DNA of 39,507 nt from an uncultured Lentisphaerota bacterium (lineage in GTDB: Bacteria; Verrucomicrobiota; Kiritimatiellia; CAIQIC01), in contig CAISWQ010000019.1 in the NCBI GenBank assembly GCA_903889245.1, positions 1 through 39,507 of the forward strand, read 5' to 3'. This document shows, in pieces, positions 26,339 to 33,420 of the stretch (the first letter of the stretch is position 1; the number at the start of each line of letters is the position of its first letter). A program made the position numbers and the translations under genes. Under the pieces are notes generated by a model. It ran no database searches. It saw only the letters and a program-made list of their open reading frames with translations, and was not told where the DNA came from.

Positions 26339-27124
26339 TTAGAACTTGAGCTGGATGCGCGTGTAGTACTCGCGTTCCCACTTGGAAACACCCGTGTCCA
26401 ACGGCGCTGAATTGAAGGTATAGAGCCAACCGAATTTAAGCGCGATCGCGGTGGTCAGGTCGAAGGTTAAGGACGAATCGGCTGACCACTCATAGCTCCC
26501 ATTGTTTAGGGAGGGCATATAAAAGCCGACGAAATTGAACGTGGTGGACTCCGATTTGAGTTTGAACAAGAGCCGGCCCGACAGGACCTCGTCGCTTTCC
26601 ACCGCATCCTCGGTGGAGCGTTGTTCGCGGTGCAAGGCGGCCACACCCACATTGAGTTTCCAGAATGGATTGCGCAGCAGATCATACTTGATGCCGGCGC
26701 CAGTCCGCAGTTTGAGCCGGATATGCTGGGGCGGATTGCGCTCGAAATCGTTCAGCAAAAAGGCCCAAAAGCGGTAACCCAAATAACAGTCGGCGCCCGT
26801 GTACGTTTTCAACTGATTCTTGGAGACGGTCTCTTCGGAATTCAGGTAGTCGAAGTTGACCGTTTGAATCAGTTCGTAGATGCCGGGTTCGTATTTCAAA
26901 GCCAGCGCCCCGGAAACCCCTTGGAAGGAGGTGGTCCCATCGTGCTGCTGGTCACCCAGTTCCAGTGCGCCGGAGAACTTCTTGTCCTCCGCGGCTTTCC
27001 ACTTCGGCGGAACATAGGTCCAGATGGACTCTTTTGGTTTGTCACCTGCCGCTTCAGCCCAAGCCGTACCGGCCATGACACACGCTCCCAAGAACAACGC
27101 TACCAGCATCTTTTGCTTCATCAT
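26339..27124 (-). CDS. DUF481-family outer-membrane-type protein
   Basis: A 261-residue exported protein with signal peptide MMKQKMLVALFLGACVMAGTAWA. The mature chain alternates short amphipathic strands: WKAAEDKKFSGALELGDQQHDGTTSFQGVSGAL, KNQLKTYTGADCYLGYRFW, LRTGAGIKYDLL, LNVGVAALHREQRSTED. It ends in an aromatic strand TRIQLKF, typical of outer-membrane barrels with a C-terminal Phe. DUF481 members (YdiY-like) are of unknown function. AGGAGAAAC lies just before the first of two adjacent ATGs. It has no obvious link to the sulfur genes around it. Confidence 0.82.
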   Translation of the reverse strand: MMKQKMLVALFLGACVMAGTAWAEAAGDKPKESIWTYVPPKWKAAEDKKFSGALELGDQQHDGTTSFQGVSGALALKYEPGIYELIQTVNFDYLNSEETVSKNQLKTYTGADCYLGYRFWAFLLNDFERNPPQHIRLKLRTGAGIKYDLLRNPFWKLNVGVAALHREQRSTEDAVESDEVLSGRLLFKLKSESTTFNFVGFYMPSLNNGSYEWSADSSLTFDLTTAIALKFGWLYTFNSAPLDTGVSKWEREYYTRIQLKF

Positions 27125-27313
27125 GTTTCTCCTGTGGCGATCAGCTTGGTCGGCAGATAAACATGCCGGCCCGTGTGCTGTCAAGTGACTTGATGAAGGC
27201 GAGCACGATCAGCGCTGGATCGGCCCCGGCTTTTACGAGGTTCACCGACGCCTTCCCTGACGGCAGGGCGACATTGAACGGTGCGGCGGCACCTCGACTC
27301 AAATCAAGCGAAC

Positions 27314-28060
27314 TTACCTTGCCCCACCGCAGAGGCGGCAGCGTGGGTTGCGGCGGACGGCGACGGTGCGGAACTGCGTCTTCAGCGCGTCAAAGGTCAG
27401 CAGGCGGTTGGTCAGCAGCTCGCCGCAGCCGGTGACGAACTTGATCGCCTCCAGCGCCTGGAGGGAACCGATGACGCCGGGGACGGCGCCGACCGGGCCG
27501 CGCGGCGGGCCGGCCGGGCTTTCCGGCGGCGCGTCGAAGAGACAGCGATAGCACGCGGTCCGGCCGGGCAACACGGTCATCGTCTGCCCGAAGAACGCGA
27601 GGATACCGGCGTGTGAGTAAGGCTTGCCGGCGGCATGACACGCATCGGCGATCAGGAACTTGCTATCGAAGTTGTCGGTCGCGTCCACGACGAAATCATA
27701 GCCAGCCAGAAGCTGCGACGCATTCGCGGTCGTCAGACGCCCGGCGCTGGCCACGACGTGGCAGTCGGGATTGAGCGCCTGAAACGCGCGCTGTGCCGAG
27801 GCAACTTTCCGCAGGCCGAGATCGGCGGTGGTATGCGCGATCTGCCGCTGGAGATTGCTCGCCTCCAGCACATCGCCATCCAGCACGCCGAGCGTGCCGA
27901 GGCCCGCGGCGGCGAGGTAGAAGCCCGCCGGCGAGCCAAGCCCGCCGACGCCGATGAGCAGCACGCGCGCGGCAAGCAGCTTCGCCTGCCCCGCCGCGCC
28001 GAGCTCCGGCAGCGTCAGATGGCGCGCGTAACGTTGTTGCTGGAACTCCGTCAGAGACAT
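27314..28060 (-). CDS. moeB: MoeB/ThiF-family E1-like adenylyltransferase
   Basis: Activates the C-terminal glycine of a ubiquitin-like sulfur carrier (MoaD, ThiS or CysO type) by adenylation. The 248-residue protein has RYARHLTLPELG (10-21), the nucleotide loop IGVGGLGSPAG (36-46), LDGDVLEASNLQRQ (60-73), VVDATDNFDSKFL, a Cys pair in ACYRCLF and a second in CRLCG at the C-terminus, together a zinc site. No rhodanese domain is attached. Context in a sulfate-assimilation run suggests sulfur-carrier activation for cysteine or cofactor synthesis; no carrier gene is in the window. It may be the last gene of the cysHDN operon, after repeat cluster C. Confidence 0.88.
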   Translation of the reverse strand: MSLTEFQQQRYARHLTLPELGAAGQAKLLAARVLLIGVGGLGSPAGFYLAAAGLGTLGVLDGDVLEASNLQRQIAHTTADLGLRKVASAQRAFQALNPDCHVVASAGRLTTANASQLLAGYDFVVDATDNFDSKFLIADACHAAGKPYSHAGILAFFGQTMTVLPGRTACYRCLFDAPPESPAGPPRGPVGAVPGVIGSLQALEAIKFVTGCGELLTNRLLTFDALKTQFRTVAVRRNPRCRLCGGAR

Positions 28061-28061
28061 G

Positions 28062-28143
28062 GCTGATGGTTAATGGCTAATGGCTGATGGCGGCGGGAGC
28101 ATAGCGGCGCGGAACGGAAATGTGAAACCGGAAACGTGAAATG
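28062..28143. repeat. Low-complexity direct repeats before the moeB start
   Basis: Iterated seven- to eight-base units (TGGCTGA, TGGTTAA, TGGCTAA, TGGCTGA) run from 28062 to about 28090. They are followed by two GAAAYGTGAAA units (about 28117-28141). This is a simple-sequence tract in the moeB leader, next to palindrome cluster C. No function is evident. Confidence 0.55.
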
Positions 28144-28162
28144 AAGCAGAAGGCGCGGTGAG

Positions 28163-28274
28163 TTTTCCAAGGATTGGAAAAGCAGAGGGCCGGTTTTTCC
28201 GAAGATTGGAACTTTTCGCGGAAAATTTTCCAAGGCTTGGAAAAAAGCAGGGGGCTTTTTCCAAGCCTTGGAAA
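28163..28274. repeat. Palindrome cluster C, four copies
   Basis: Copies at 28163-28181 (centre GGA, perfect arms), 28194-28216 (degenerate), 28226-28246 (GGC) and 28256-28274 (GCC). The order, spacing and the linking TTTTCGCGGAAA match copies one to four of cluster B at 11.4 kb, in the same orientation. Both are therefore copies of one composite element of about 112-115 bases. It lies between the DUF2061 gene stop and moeB. Reading frames stay open through it in both directions, but no gene is implied. Confidence 0.92.
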
Positions 28275-28286
28275 CGCGTGGCGGCA

Positions 28287-28520
28287 TCAGATGCCCTCGC
28301 CTTCCTTGACCGCGGTGGTATCCACGACGCCCCAGCGCACGCGCTGCCAGAAACGTTCGTGGAGGTAGAAGGTGCCGATCTTCAGGGCGAAGTCGAGCGC
28401 GCCGATGACCAACCCGGCTTGCGCGGAACCGGTGACCAGCCAGGCCGCCATGGCGGTAAAGACCAGGCCGAAGAGGCGCCAGCTCACCGACTTCACCAAG
28501 CTGCGTTTGTGTGTTTCCAT
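28287..28520 (-). CDS. Small DUF2061 membrane protein
   Basis: A 77-residue protein with two hydrophobic helices (SWRLFGLVFTAMAAWLVTG and AGLVIGALDFALKIGTFYL) followed by HERFWQRVRWG, the pattern of DUF2061 proteins. These are often found beside cysN/cysD-type genes, and here the ATG lies 8 bases after the cysN stop with a GAGG box. Function is unknown; a role in sulfate handling at the membrane is a guess from context only. Confidence 0.85.
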   Translation of the reverse strand: METHKRSLVKSVSWRLFGLVFTAMAAWLVTGSAQAGLVIGALDFALKIGTFYLHERFWQRVRWGVVDTTAVKEGEGI

Positions 28521-28528
28521 GGGAGTCC

Positions 28529-29845
28529 TCAAATGGCGTAGCCACCGTCGCTGGCCGCCTGGGGCGCGACCTGCGGCGGGTCCACGATCAGGCCGGCGGC
28601 GACGGTCTCGTTGGTCGCCTCGTCCACAAGGATGAAGCCGCCGGTCTGGCGGTTGCGGCGGTAGCTGTCGTAGGCGAGCGGCGCGAGCGTGGTCAGGCGC
28701 ACGCGGCCGATGTCGTTGAGGGCGAGCGTCGGCGCGGCCTCCGGTTCCAACGTGTCTATGTTCATGCGGTGGCGCAGCAGGCGCACGATGGCGCGCGTGT
28801 TGCGCGTCGCGTGCTTGAGCGCGTACTTGCCGTTGAGTTGCAGCGGCCGCTCGCTCATCCAGCAGAGGTCGGCCTCGAGGTCCTGGCCGAGCGTCGGCAG
28901 GTTGTCGGGCCGGACGAGCAGATCGCCGCGGCTGATGTCCACATCGTCGGCCAGCAGCAGCGTGACGGACATCGGCGCGTAGGCGACCTCGCGCGGGCCA
29001 TCGAAGGTGTGGATGCCGGTGATGCGCGAGGCGCGGCCGGAGGGCAGCGCGACGACGGGATCGCCGACGCGGAAGACGCCGCCGGCAAGCTGCCCGGCGT
29101 AGCCGCGGAAGTCATGATGCTCGTCGGAGTACGGACGGATGATGTACTGCACAGGAAAACGCGCGTCGGTCAGGTTGCGGTCGCTGGCGATATAGACTTC
29201 CTCCAGGTGGCGCAGCAGCGGTGGGCCCTTGTGCCACGGCATGTGCGTGGAGGGCTCGACGATGTTGTCGCCATTGAGCGCGCTGACTGGGATGAACGCG
29301 ATGTCGCGGATGTCCAAGCGCGTGGCGAACGCGGTGAACTCGGTGCTGATGCGGCTGAAGACCTTCTCGGAGTAGCCGACGAGGTCCATCTTGTTGACGC
29401 ACAGGACGAGGTGCGGGATGCGCAGCAACGCGGCGATGTAGGCGTGCCGCCGGGTCTGCTGGATGATGCCCTGGCGCGCATCCACGAGCACGATCATCAG
29501 GTTCGCGGTCGAGGCGCCGGTGACCATGTTGCGCGTGTACTGCACGTGGCCGGGCGCGTCGGCGACGATGAATTTGCGGTGCGGCGTGGCGAAGTAGCGG
29601 TAGGCCACGTCAATCGTGATGCCCTGCTCGCGCTCGGCGCGCAGGCCATCGGTCAGGTTGGCGAGGTTGATGCGGCCGTCGCCGGTCAGGTCGCTGGAGC
29701 GTTCGAGCGCCTCAAGCTGGTCCTCGAAAATCTGCTTGGAGTCGAACAGCAGGCGGCCGATCAGCGTACTCTTGCCATCATCCACGCTGCCGGCGGTGGC
29801 GAAGCGGAGCAGTTCGCTGGTGTCGTTTGCAGTTGTCGTGTTCAT
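28529..29845 (-). CDS. cysN: Sulfate adenylyltransferase subunit 1 (GTPase)
   Basis: GTPase subunit of ATP sulfurylase; with CysD it makes APS from sulfate and ATP. The 438-residue EF-Tu-like protein has G1 AGSVDDGKST (18-27), RAEREQGITIDVAYRYF, G3 DAPGHVQY, G4 NKMD and G5 SALNGDN, then two beta-barrel domains. It ends without a CysC (APS kinase) domain, unlike CysNC fusions, so PAPS is not made by this protein. It sits 15 bases after cysD and 8 bases before DUF2061. Confidence 0.95.
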   Translation of the reverse strand: MNTTTANDTSELLRFATAGSVDDGKSTLIGRLLFDSKQIFEDQLEALERSSDLTGDGRINLANLTDGLRAEREQGITIDVAYRYFATPHRKFIVADAPGHVQYTRNMVTGASTANLMIVLVDARQGIIQQTRRHAYIAALLRIPHLVLCVNKMDLVGYSEKVFSRISTEFTAFATRLDIRDIAFIPVSALNGDNIVEPSTHMPWHKGPPLLRHLEEVYIASDRNLTDARFPVQYIIRPYSDEHHDFRGYAGQLAGGVFRVGDPVVALPSGRASRITGIHTFDGPREVAYAPMSVTLLLADDVDISRGDLLVRPDNLPTLGQDLEADLCWMSERPLQLNGKYALKHATRNTRAIVRLLRHRMNIDTLEPEAAPTLALNDIGRVRLTTLAPLAYDSYRRNRQTGGFILVDEATNETVAAGLIVDPPQVAPQAASDGGYAI

Positions 29846-29860
29846 ATTGTCCCACTGAAT

Positions 29861-30763
29861 TTAGAAATAGCCTTCGCGCTTGCGATCTTCCATGGCGGTC
29901 TCCGACCGCTTGTCGTCGGCGCGGCTGCCGCGCTCGGTCACGCGCGCGGCGGCAATCTCGGTAATGATGTCGGCGACGTTGCGCGCGGCCGACTCGATGC
30001 AACCGGTGCAGGAGATGTCGCCGATGGTACGCACCCGCACATCAAGCGTTCGTACCTCCTCGCGTGGCTTCGGTTGCAGCAGGGGACTGACCGGCAGCCA
30101 CTGGCCGTCGCGCCGCACGACCTCGCGGCGATGCGCGAAGTAGATCGAGGGAATGTCCAACTTCTCGCGCAGGATGTACTGCCAGATATCCAGTTCGGTC
30201 CAGTTGCTCAACGGGAAGACGCGCATGTGTTCGCCGGGATTGATACGGGCGTTGTAGAGGTTCCACAGTTCCGGGCGCTGGTTCTTGGGATCCCATTGGC
30301 CGAAGGCGTCGCGGAACGAGAACACCCGCTCCTTGGCCCGCGCCTTTTCCTCGTCGCGCCGCGCGCCGCCGAGCGCGGCGTCGAACTTGAATTCCTCCAG
30401 CGCGGCCAGCAGCGTCGGCGTCTGCAGGCGGTTGCGACTGCTCTCGCCGGGCGTGGCGCGGGCGATGCCCTTGGCCAGCGCGTCCTCGACGGTGCGGACG
30501 ATCAGCTTCTCGCCGAGTTCGGCGGCGCGATGATCGCGGAAGTCCAGCAGCTCCGGGAAATTGTGGCCGGTATCAATGTGCAGCAGCGGGAACGGAAAGC
30601 GCGCCGGGCGAAACGCCTTCTCCGCGAGCCGCAACATGCAGATCGAATCCTTGCCGCCCGAAAAGAGCAGCACCGGCCGCTGAAATTCGGCGACGACTTC
30701 GCGCAGGATATGAATGGCTTCGGCTTCGAGAGCCTCCAGATGGCTCAAGGCATAGGTATCCAT
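29861..30763 (-). CDS. cysD: Sulfate adenylyltransferase subunit 2
   Basis: Catalytic subunit of ATP sulfurylase. The 300-residue protein of the PAPS-reductase-like adenine hydrolase fold has the PP-loop LLFSGGKDSICML (32-44), HIDTGHNFPELLDFRD, GGARRDEEKARAKER, FPLSNWTELDIWQYI and the C-terminal MEDRKREGYF typical of CysD. The GAGGAAC box overlaps the cysH stop 10 bases upstream, so translation is probably coupled. It forms a heterodimer with the cysN product. Confidence 0.96.
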   Translation of the reverse strand: MDTYALSHLEALEAEAIHILREVVAEFQRPVLLFSGGKDSICMLRLAEKAFRPARFPFPLLHIDTGHNFPELLDFRDHRAAELGEKLIVRTVEDALAKGIARATPGESSRNRLQTPTLLAALEEFKFDAALGGARRDEEKARAKERVFSFRDAFGQWDPKNQRPELWNLYNARINPGEHMRVFPLSNWTELDIWQYILREKLDIPSIYFAHRREVVRRDGQWLPVSPLLQPKPREEVRTLDVRVRTIGDISCTGCIESAARNVADIITEIAAARVTERGSRADDKRSETAMEDRKREGYF

Positions 30764-30773
30764 GATGTGTTCC

Positions 30774-31508
30774 TCAAGTTGGCGGAGGGCGGCCATGCGT
30801 ATGCAGGCCGCACTCCTTGTGTTCCGGGTTTTCCCACCACCAGCGACCCGCGCGCTGCTCCTCGCCGGGTGCGATGGCGCGTGTGCAAGGCGCGCAACCG
30901 ATCGAGGCATAGCCCTGGTCATAGAGCCGGTTGTACGGCAGCTTGTGCGCGCGCACATAGGCCCACACCTGCTCCAGTGTCCAGTCGGCGAGCGGCGCGA
31001 TCTTGACGATTCCGCCGTGCGCCGCATCGGTCTCGATCACCGGCAAGGCGGAGCGCGTCACCGCCTGCTCGCGGCGCAGGCCGGTGAGCCACGCCTGCAA
31101 GCCGTGCAGCGCGCGCTGGAGCGGCTCGACCTTGCGGATGAAGCAGCACTCCTGGCGCGCCGCGACCGATGCGCGGAAGGAGAACAAGCCTTTTTCGCGT
31201 TCCAGCTTTTCCACCGCCTCGTGCCGCGGGAAGTACCACTCGATCTGCACGCCGTAGCGGCGGCGAATGGCTTCCGCGCAGTCATAGCTCTCCGGGTTGA
31301 GCCGGCCGGTGTCCAGCGCGAAGACCCGCGCATCGGCGCGGACCGCCATCAGCAGGTCAATGAGGACGAGGTCCTCCAGGCTGAAGCTCGCAGCCAGCGC
31401 GAGCGCCGGGTGATAGAGTTCCACCGCGTGTCGCACCACCGCTGCTGGATCGGCCTGATTGTCCCGCCACTGCGCCGCCACGACCGCCGAGGTAAGTTTG
31501 TTTTTCAT
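30774..31508 (-). CDS. cysH: Adenylylsulfate (APS) reductase, iron-sulfur type
   Basis: Reduces APS to sulfite with thiol donors. The 244-residue protein carries the [4Fe-4S] cysteines typical of APS-specific CysH: Cys-Cys in RQECCFIRKVEPL and Cys-x2-Cys in IGCAPCTRAI, plus the catalytic Cys in KECGLH near the C-terminus. ASFSLEDLVLIDLL and ALDTGRLNPESY are the nucleotide-binding blocks. PAPS-specific enzymes lack the cluster cysteines, so this one should use APS, which agrees with the lack of cysC. It is first in the operon, behind a strong-looking promoter at 31529-31560. An in-frame TTG five codons earlier is less likely as start. Confidence 0.94.
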   Translation of the reverse strand: MKNKLTSAVVAAQWRDNQADPAAVVRHAVELYHPALALAASFSLEDLVLIDLLMAVRADARVFALDTGRLNPESYDCAEAIRRRYGVQIEWYFPRHEAVEKLEREKGLFSFRASVAARQECCFIRKVEPLQRALHGLQAWLTGLRREQAVTRSALPVIETDAAHGGIVKIAPLADWTLEQVWAYVRAHKLPYNRLYDQGYASIGCAPCTRAIAPGEEQRAGRWWWENPEHKECGLHTHGRPPPT

Positions 31509-31528
31509 ACACCAGCATCTCAATGGCG

Positions 31529-31560
31529 ATTATAGTATATTGACCGGGATGGATTGTCAA
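31529..31560 (-). promoter_or_regulatory. Promoter of the cysH-cysD-cysN operon
   Basis: On the minus strand a perfect -35 box TTGACA (31560-31555) is followed after 17 bases by TACTAT (31537-31532), overlapping a perfect TATAAT (31534-31529) at spacing 20. The cysH ATG follows 20 bases later. It diverges from the sulfite reductase promoter about 85 bases away. Confidence 0.7.
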
Positions 31561-31579
31561 GAAAATGGATGGAAACGGC

Positions 31580-31629
31580 GAAACACCTTGATTTTACGAG
31601 GAGAAACACCAGTTTCCGGCTGGTGTTTC
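31580..31629. promoter_or_regulatory. Operator-like inverted and direct repeat between divergent cys promoters
   Basis: A perfect 10-bp inverted repeat GAAACACCAG/CTGGTGTTTC with a 7-base centre spans 31603-31629. A third half-site GAAACACC lies at 31580-31587, spaced 23 bases from the first start to start. The block lies 20 bases upstream of the cysH -35 box and 15 bases upstream of the sulfite reductase -35 box. That is a fitting place for one activator, or a repressor with DNA looping, to control both operons. The Rrf2-type regulator at the window end is a candidate ligand; that link is inference. Confidence 0.6.
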
Positions 31630-31644
31630 CGCCCATGATTCCCG

Positions 31645-31673
31645 TTGACAGGCGGGCGGTCCGGCCCTATTTT
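31645..31673 (+). promoter_or_regulatory. Promoter of the sulfite reductase operon
   Basis: Perfect -35 box TTGACA (31645-31650), 17-base spacer, -10 box TATTTT (31668-31673). The start ATG is at 31695 with GGTGA five bases before it. The leader would be about 15 bases. Confidence 0.6.
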
Positions 31674-31694
31674 CCGCCCGCACCGGTGACTTGT

Positions 31695-33410
31695 ATGAAA
31701 GCCAAACCCGAATTGACCCAGGTCGAGCGCGACAAGCTCGCCATCCCTCCCGACTTTGATTTCAAGAACGACATCGCCGCGCGGCCGCTGGAATCCATCC
31801 CGCCCAACGTGCTCGCGATGTTCAAGTGGACCGGCATCTACCAACAACTCCAGCGCGGCTTCTTCATGATGCGCGTACGCATCCCCGGCGGGCGGCTGAC
31901 CGCCGACCAGCTTGAGCGCATCGCCGACCTCGGCGATCAGTATGCGCAAGGCGAGCTCTGTCTCACCACGCGCCAGACGTTCCAGCTCCACTGGCTGCGA
32001 AAGGACGATCTCTGGAAGGTGCTCGCAGGCGTCGCGGAGGCGGGGCTCGACACGAAAAACGCCTGCGGCGATGTCGTACGCAACGTGGTGACCTGTCCGC
32101 TGCAGGGCGTCTGCCCGCACGAAGCGCATGATGTGCGCGACATGCTTTTGACCTTGGCGAACGATCCCGAACTGAAGGACCAGCAGCGCAACCTCCCGCG
32201 CAAGCACAAGATCGCCGTCAATGGCTGCGGCCGCGCGTGCGGCTTGACGCTGATGAACTGCCAGAGCTGGTTTCCCGTACAGCGGCCCGCTCCCGGAGGC
32301 GGGGTGGAGACCGGCTGGCGCTGGTATGCCGGCGGCGGACTCGGCGCGCGGCCGCACATGGCGCAGTGTATCTACGCCTGGGTTCCGGAGAGCCTGGTGC
32401 TGCCGGTGACGCAGGCGTGCGTCGAGGTTTTCCGCCGGCTCGGCGACCGCCGCGTGCGCGCCAACGCGCGCTTGAAGATCGTGGTGGCCAAGCTCGGCGC
32501 GGCCGGCTTCGCCGACGAAATCGAAAAAGTGCTCGTCGAGCGCGGTTTTCCAAGGCTTGGAAAAAACGATGCTCCGGCTTTCCAATCCTTGGAAAAACTC
32601 GAACGGCCCACCGGCGCGGAGGAAATCGCGCCGCCGTTCCTGGTCGGTCAGCCGGTGCTTCCGCAGCGGCAAGCGGGCTTCAACACCGTCCGCGTTTTGA
32701 TCCCGCGCGCCGAGATGAGCTGTGCACAGGCGCGGCAACTGGCGCGCTGGGCGCGCGAGTTTGGCAATGGCACGCTGATGCTGACCGCACGGCAGAATGT
32801 TCAGTTCCCTTCCGTGGCGGATGCGCAGGTCGCGCCGCTCCAGGCGCAACTGCGCGCCGCCGGTTTTGTCCTCGAAGGGTTCGAGCAGGCGCCGGACGTG
32901 GTCGCCTGCGTCGGCACCACCGTCTGCAACCTCGCGGTCGCCGATACGCCCAATGCCTGCCGCCGCCTGCGCGAGGAACTCGCGGCCGACCGCGCCTTCT
33001 GGGAGGCCGTCGGCCCGCTGCGGATTCACATGAACGGCTGTCCGAACTCCTGCGCGCAGCACTGGATCGCCGACCTCGGCCTGCGCGGCATGCGGCGGCG
33101 CACCGAAAACGGCAGCGAGGAAGGTTTCCAGCTTAGCGTGGGTGGCGACCAGGCAGGCGCAGGCCATATCGCGCAACCCGTGTGCGAAACCTCGGCGAGC
33201 GCACTGGTGCCGACTGTGCGGCGCGTGCTGGAACTCTACCTGGCCCACCGCAGTGGAAAGAGCGAAACCTTCGGCGCCTTTGCGCAGCGCGTCGGCGCGG
33301 CGCAAATCGCCACATGGCTCGGCACGCCGGCCATCCCCGGCGAACCGGTCAACGAAACCAACCAGCAATTACGCGCCGCCTTCGAGCAAGCCGTGGGCGG
33401 AGCGGAGTGA
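31695..33410 (+). CDS. sir: Siroheme [4Fe-4S] nitrite/sulfite reductase, NirA/Sir type
   Basis: Six-electron reduction of sulfite to sulfide (or nitrite to ammonia). The 571 residues form two homologous halves. The C-terminal half has the usual cluster-siroheme ligands Cys405-x5-Cys411 and Cys449-x3-Cys453 (MNGCPNSC). The N-terminal half also has four cysteines in the same spacing, 134/140 and 178/182 (NGCGRAC), which is unusual. The neighbouring cysHDN favours sulfite as substrate. Residues 284-301 between the halves (GFPRLGK and FQSLEK) are encoded by two copies of the TTTTCCAA palindrome, in frame. Start chosen at the ATG after the promoter; longer readings run through the operator. Confidence 0.9.
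   Translation: MKAKPELTQVERDKLAIPPDFDFKNDIAARPLESIPPNVLAMFKWTGIYQQLQRGFFMMRVRIPGGRLTADQLERIADLGDQYAQGELCLTTRQTFQLHWLRKDDLWKVLAGVAEAGLDTKNACGDVVRNVVTCPLQGVCPHEAHDVRDMLLTLANDPELKDQQRNLPRKHKIAVNGCGRACGLTLMNCQSWFPVQRPAPGGGVETGWRWYAGGGLGARPHMAQCIYAWVPESLVLPVTQACVEVFRRLGDRRVRANARLKIVVAKLGAAGFADEIEKVLVERGFPRLGKNDAPAFQSLEKLERPTGAEEIAPPFLVGQPVLPQRQAGFNTVRVLIPRAEMSCAQARQLARWAREFGNGTLMLTARQNVQFPSVADAQVAPLQAQLRAAGFVLEGFEQAPDVVACVGTTVCNLAVADTPNACRRLREELAADRAFWEAVGPLRIHMNGCPNSCAQHWIADLGLRGMRRRTENGSEEGFQLSVGGDQAGAGHIAQPVCETSASALVPTVRRVLELYLAHRSGKSETFGAFAQRVGAAQIATWLGTPAIPGEPVNETNQQLRAAFEQAVGGAE
32546..32597. repeat. Palindrome cluster D, two copies inside the sulfite reductase gene
   Basis: Copies at 32546-32566 (centre GGC, perfect arms) and 32579-32597 (centre TCC), 12 bases apart. 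Both are translated, giving FPRLGK and FQSLEK in the linker between the two half-domains, with the frame kept. This is the only cluster lying fully within a conserved enzyme gene. Confidence 0.9.
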
Positions 33411-33420
33411 GCGTTCACCC

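Noticed and set aside
28158-28541. Open frames across palindrome cluster C giving Lys/Phe-rich peptides
   Set aside because: The palindrome has no stops in any frame, so these frames are a by-product. They have no conserved domain, and the longer ones overlap the DUF2061 gene antisense.
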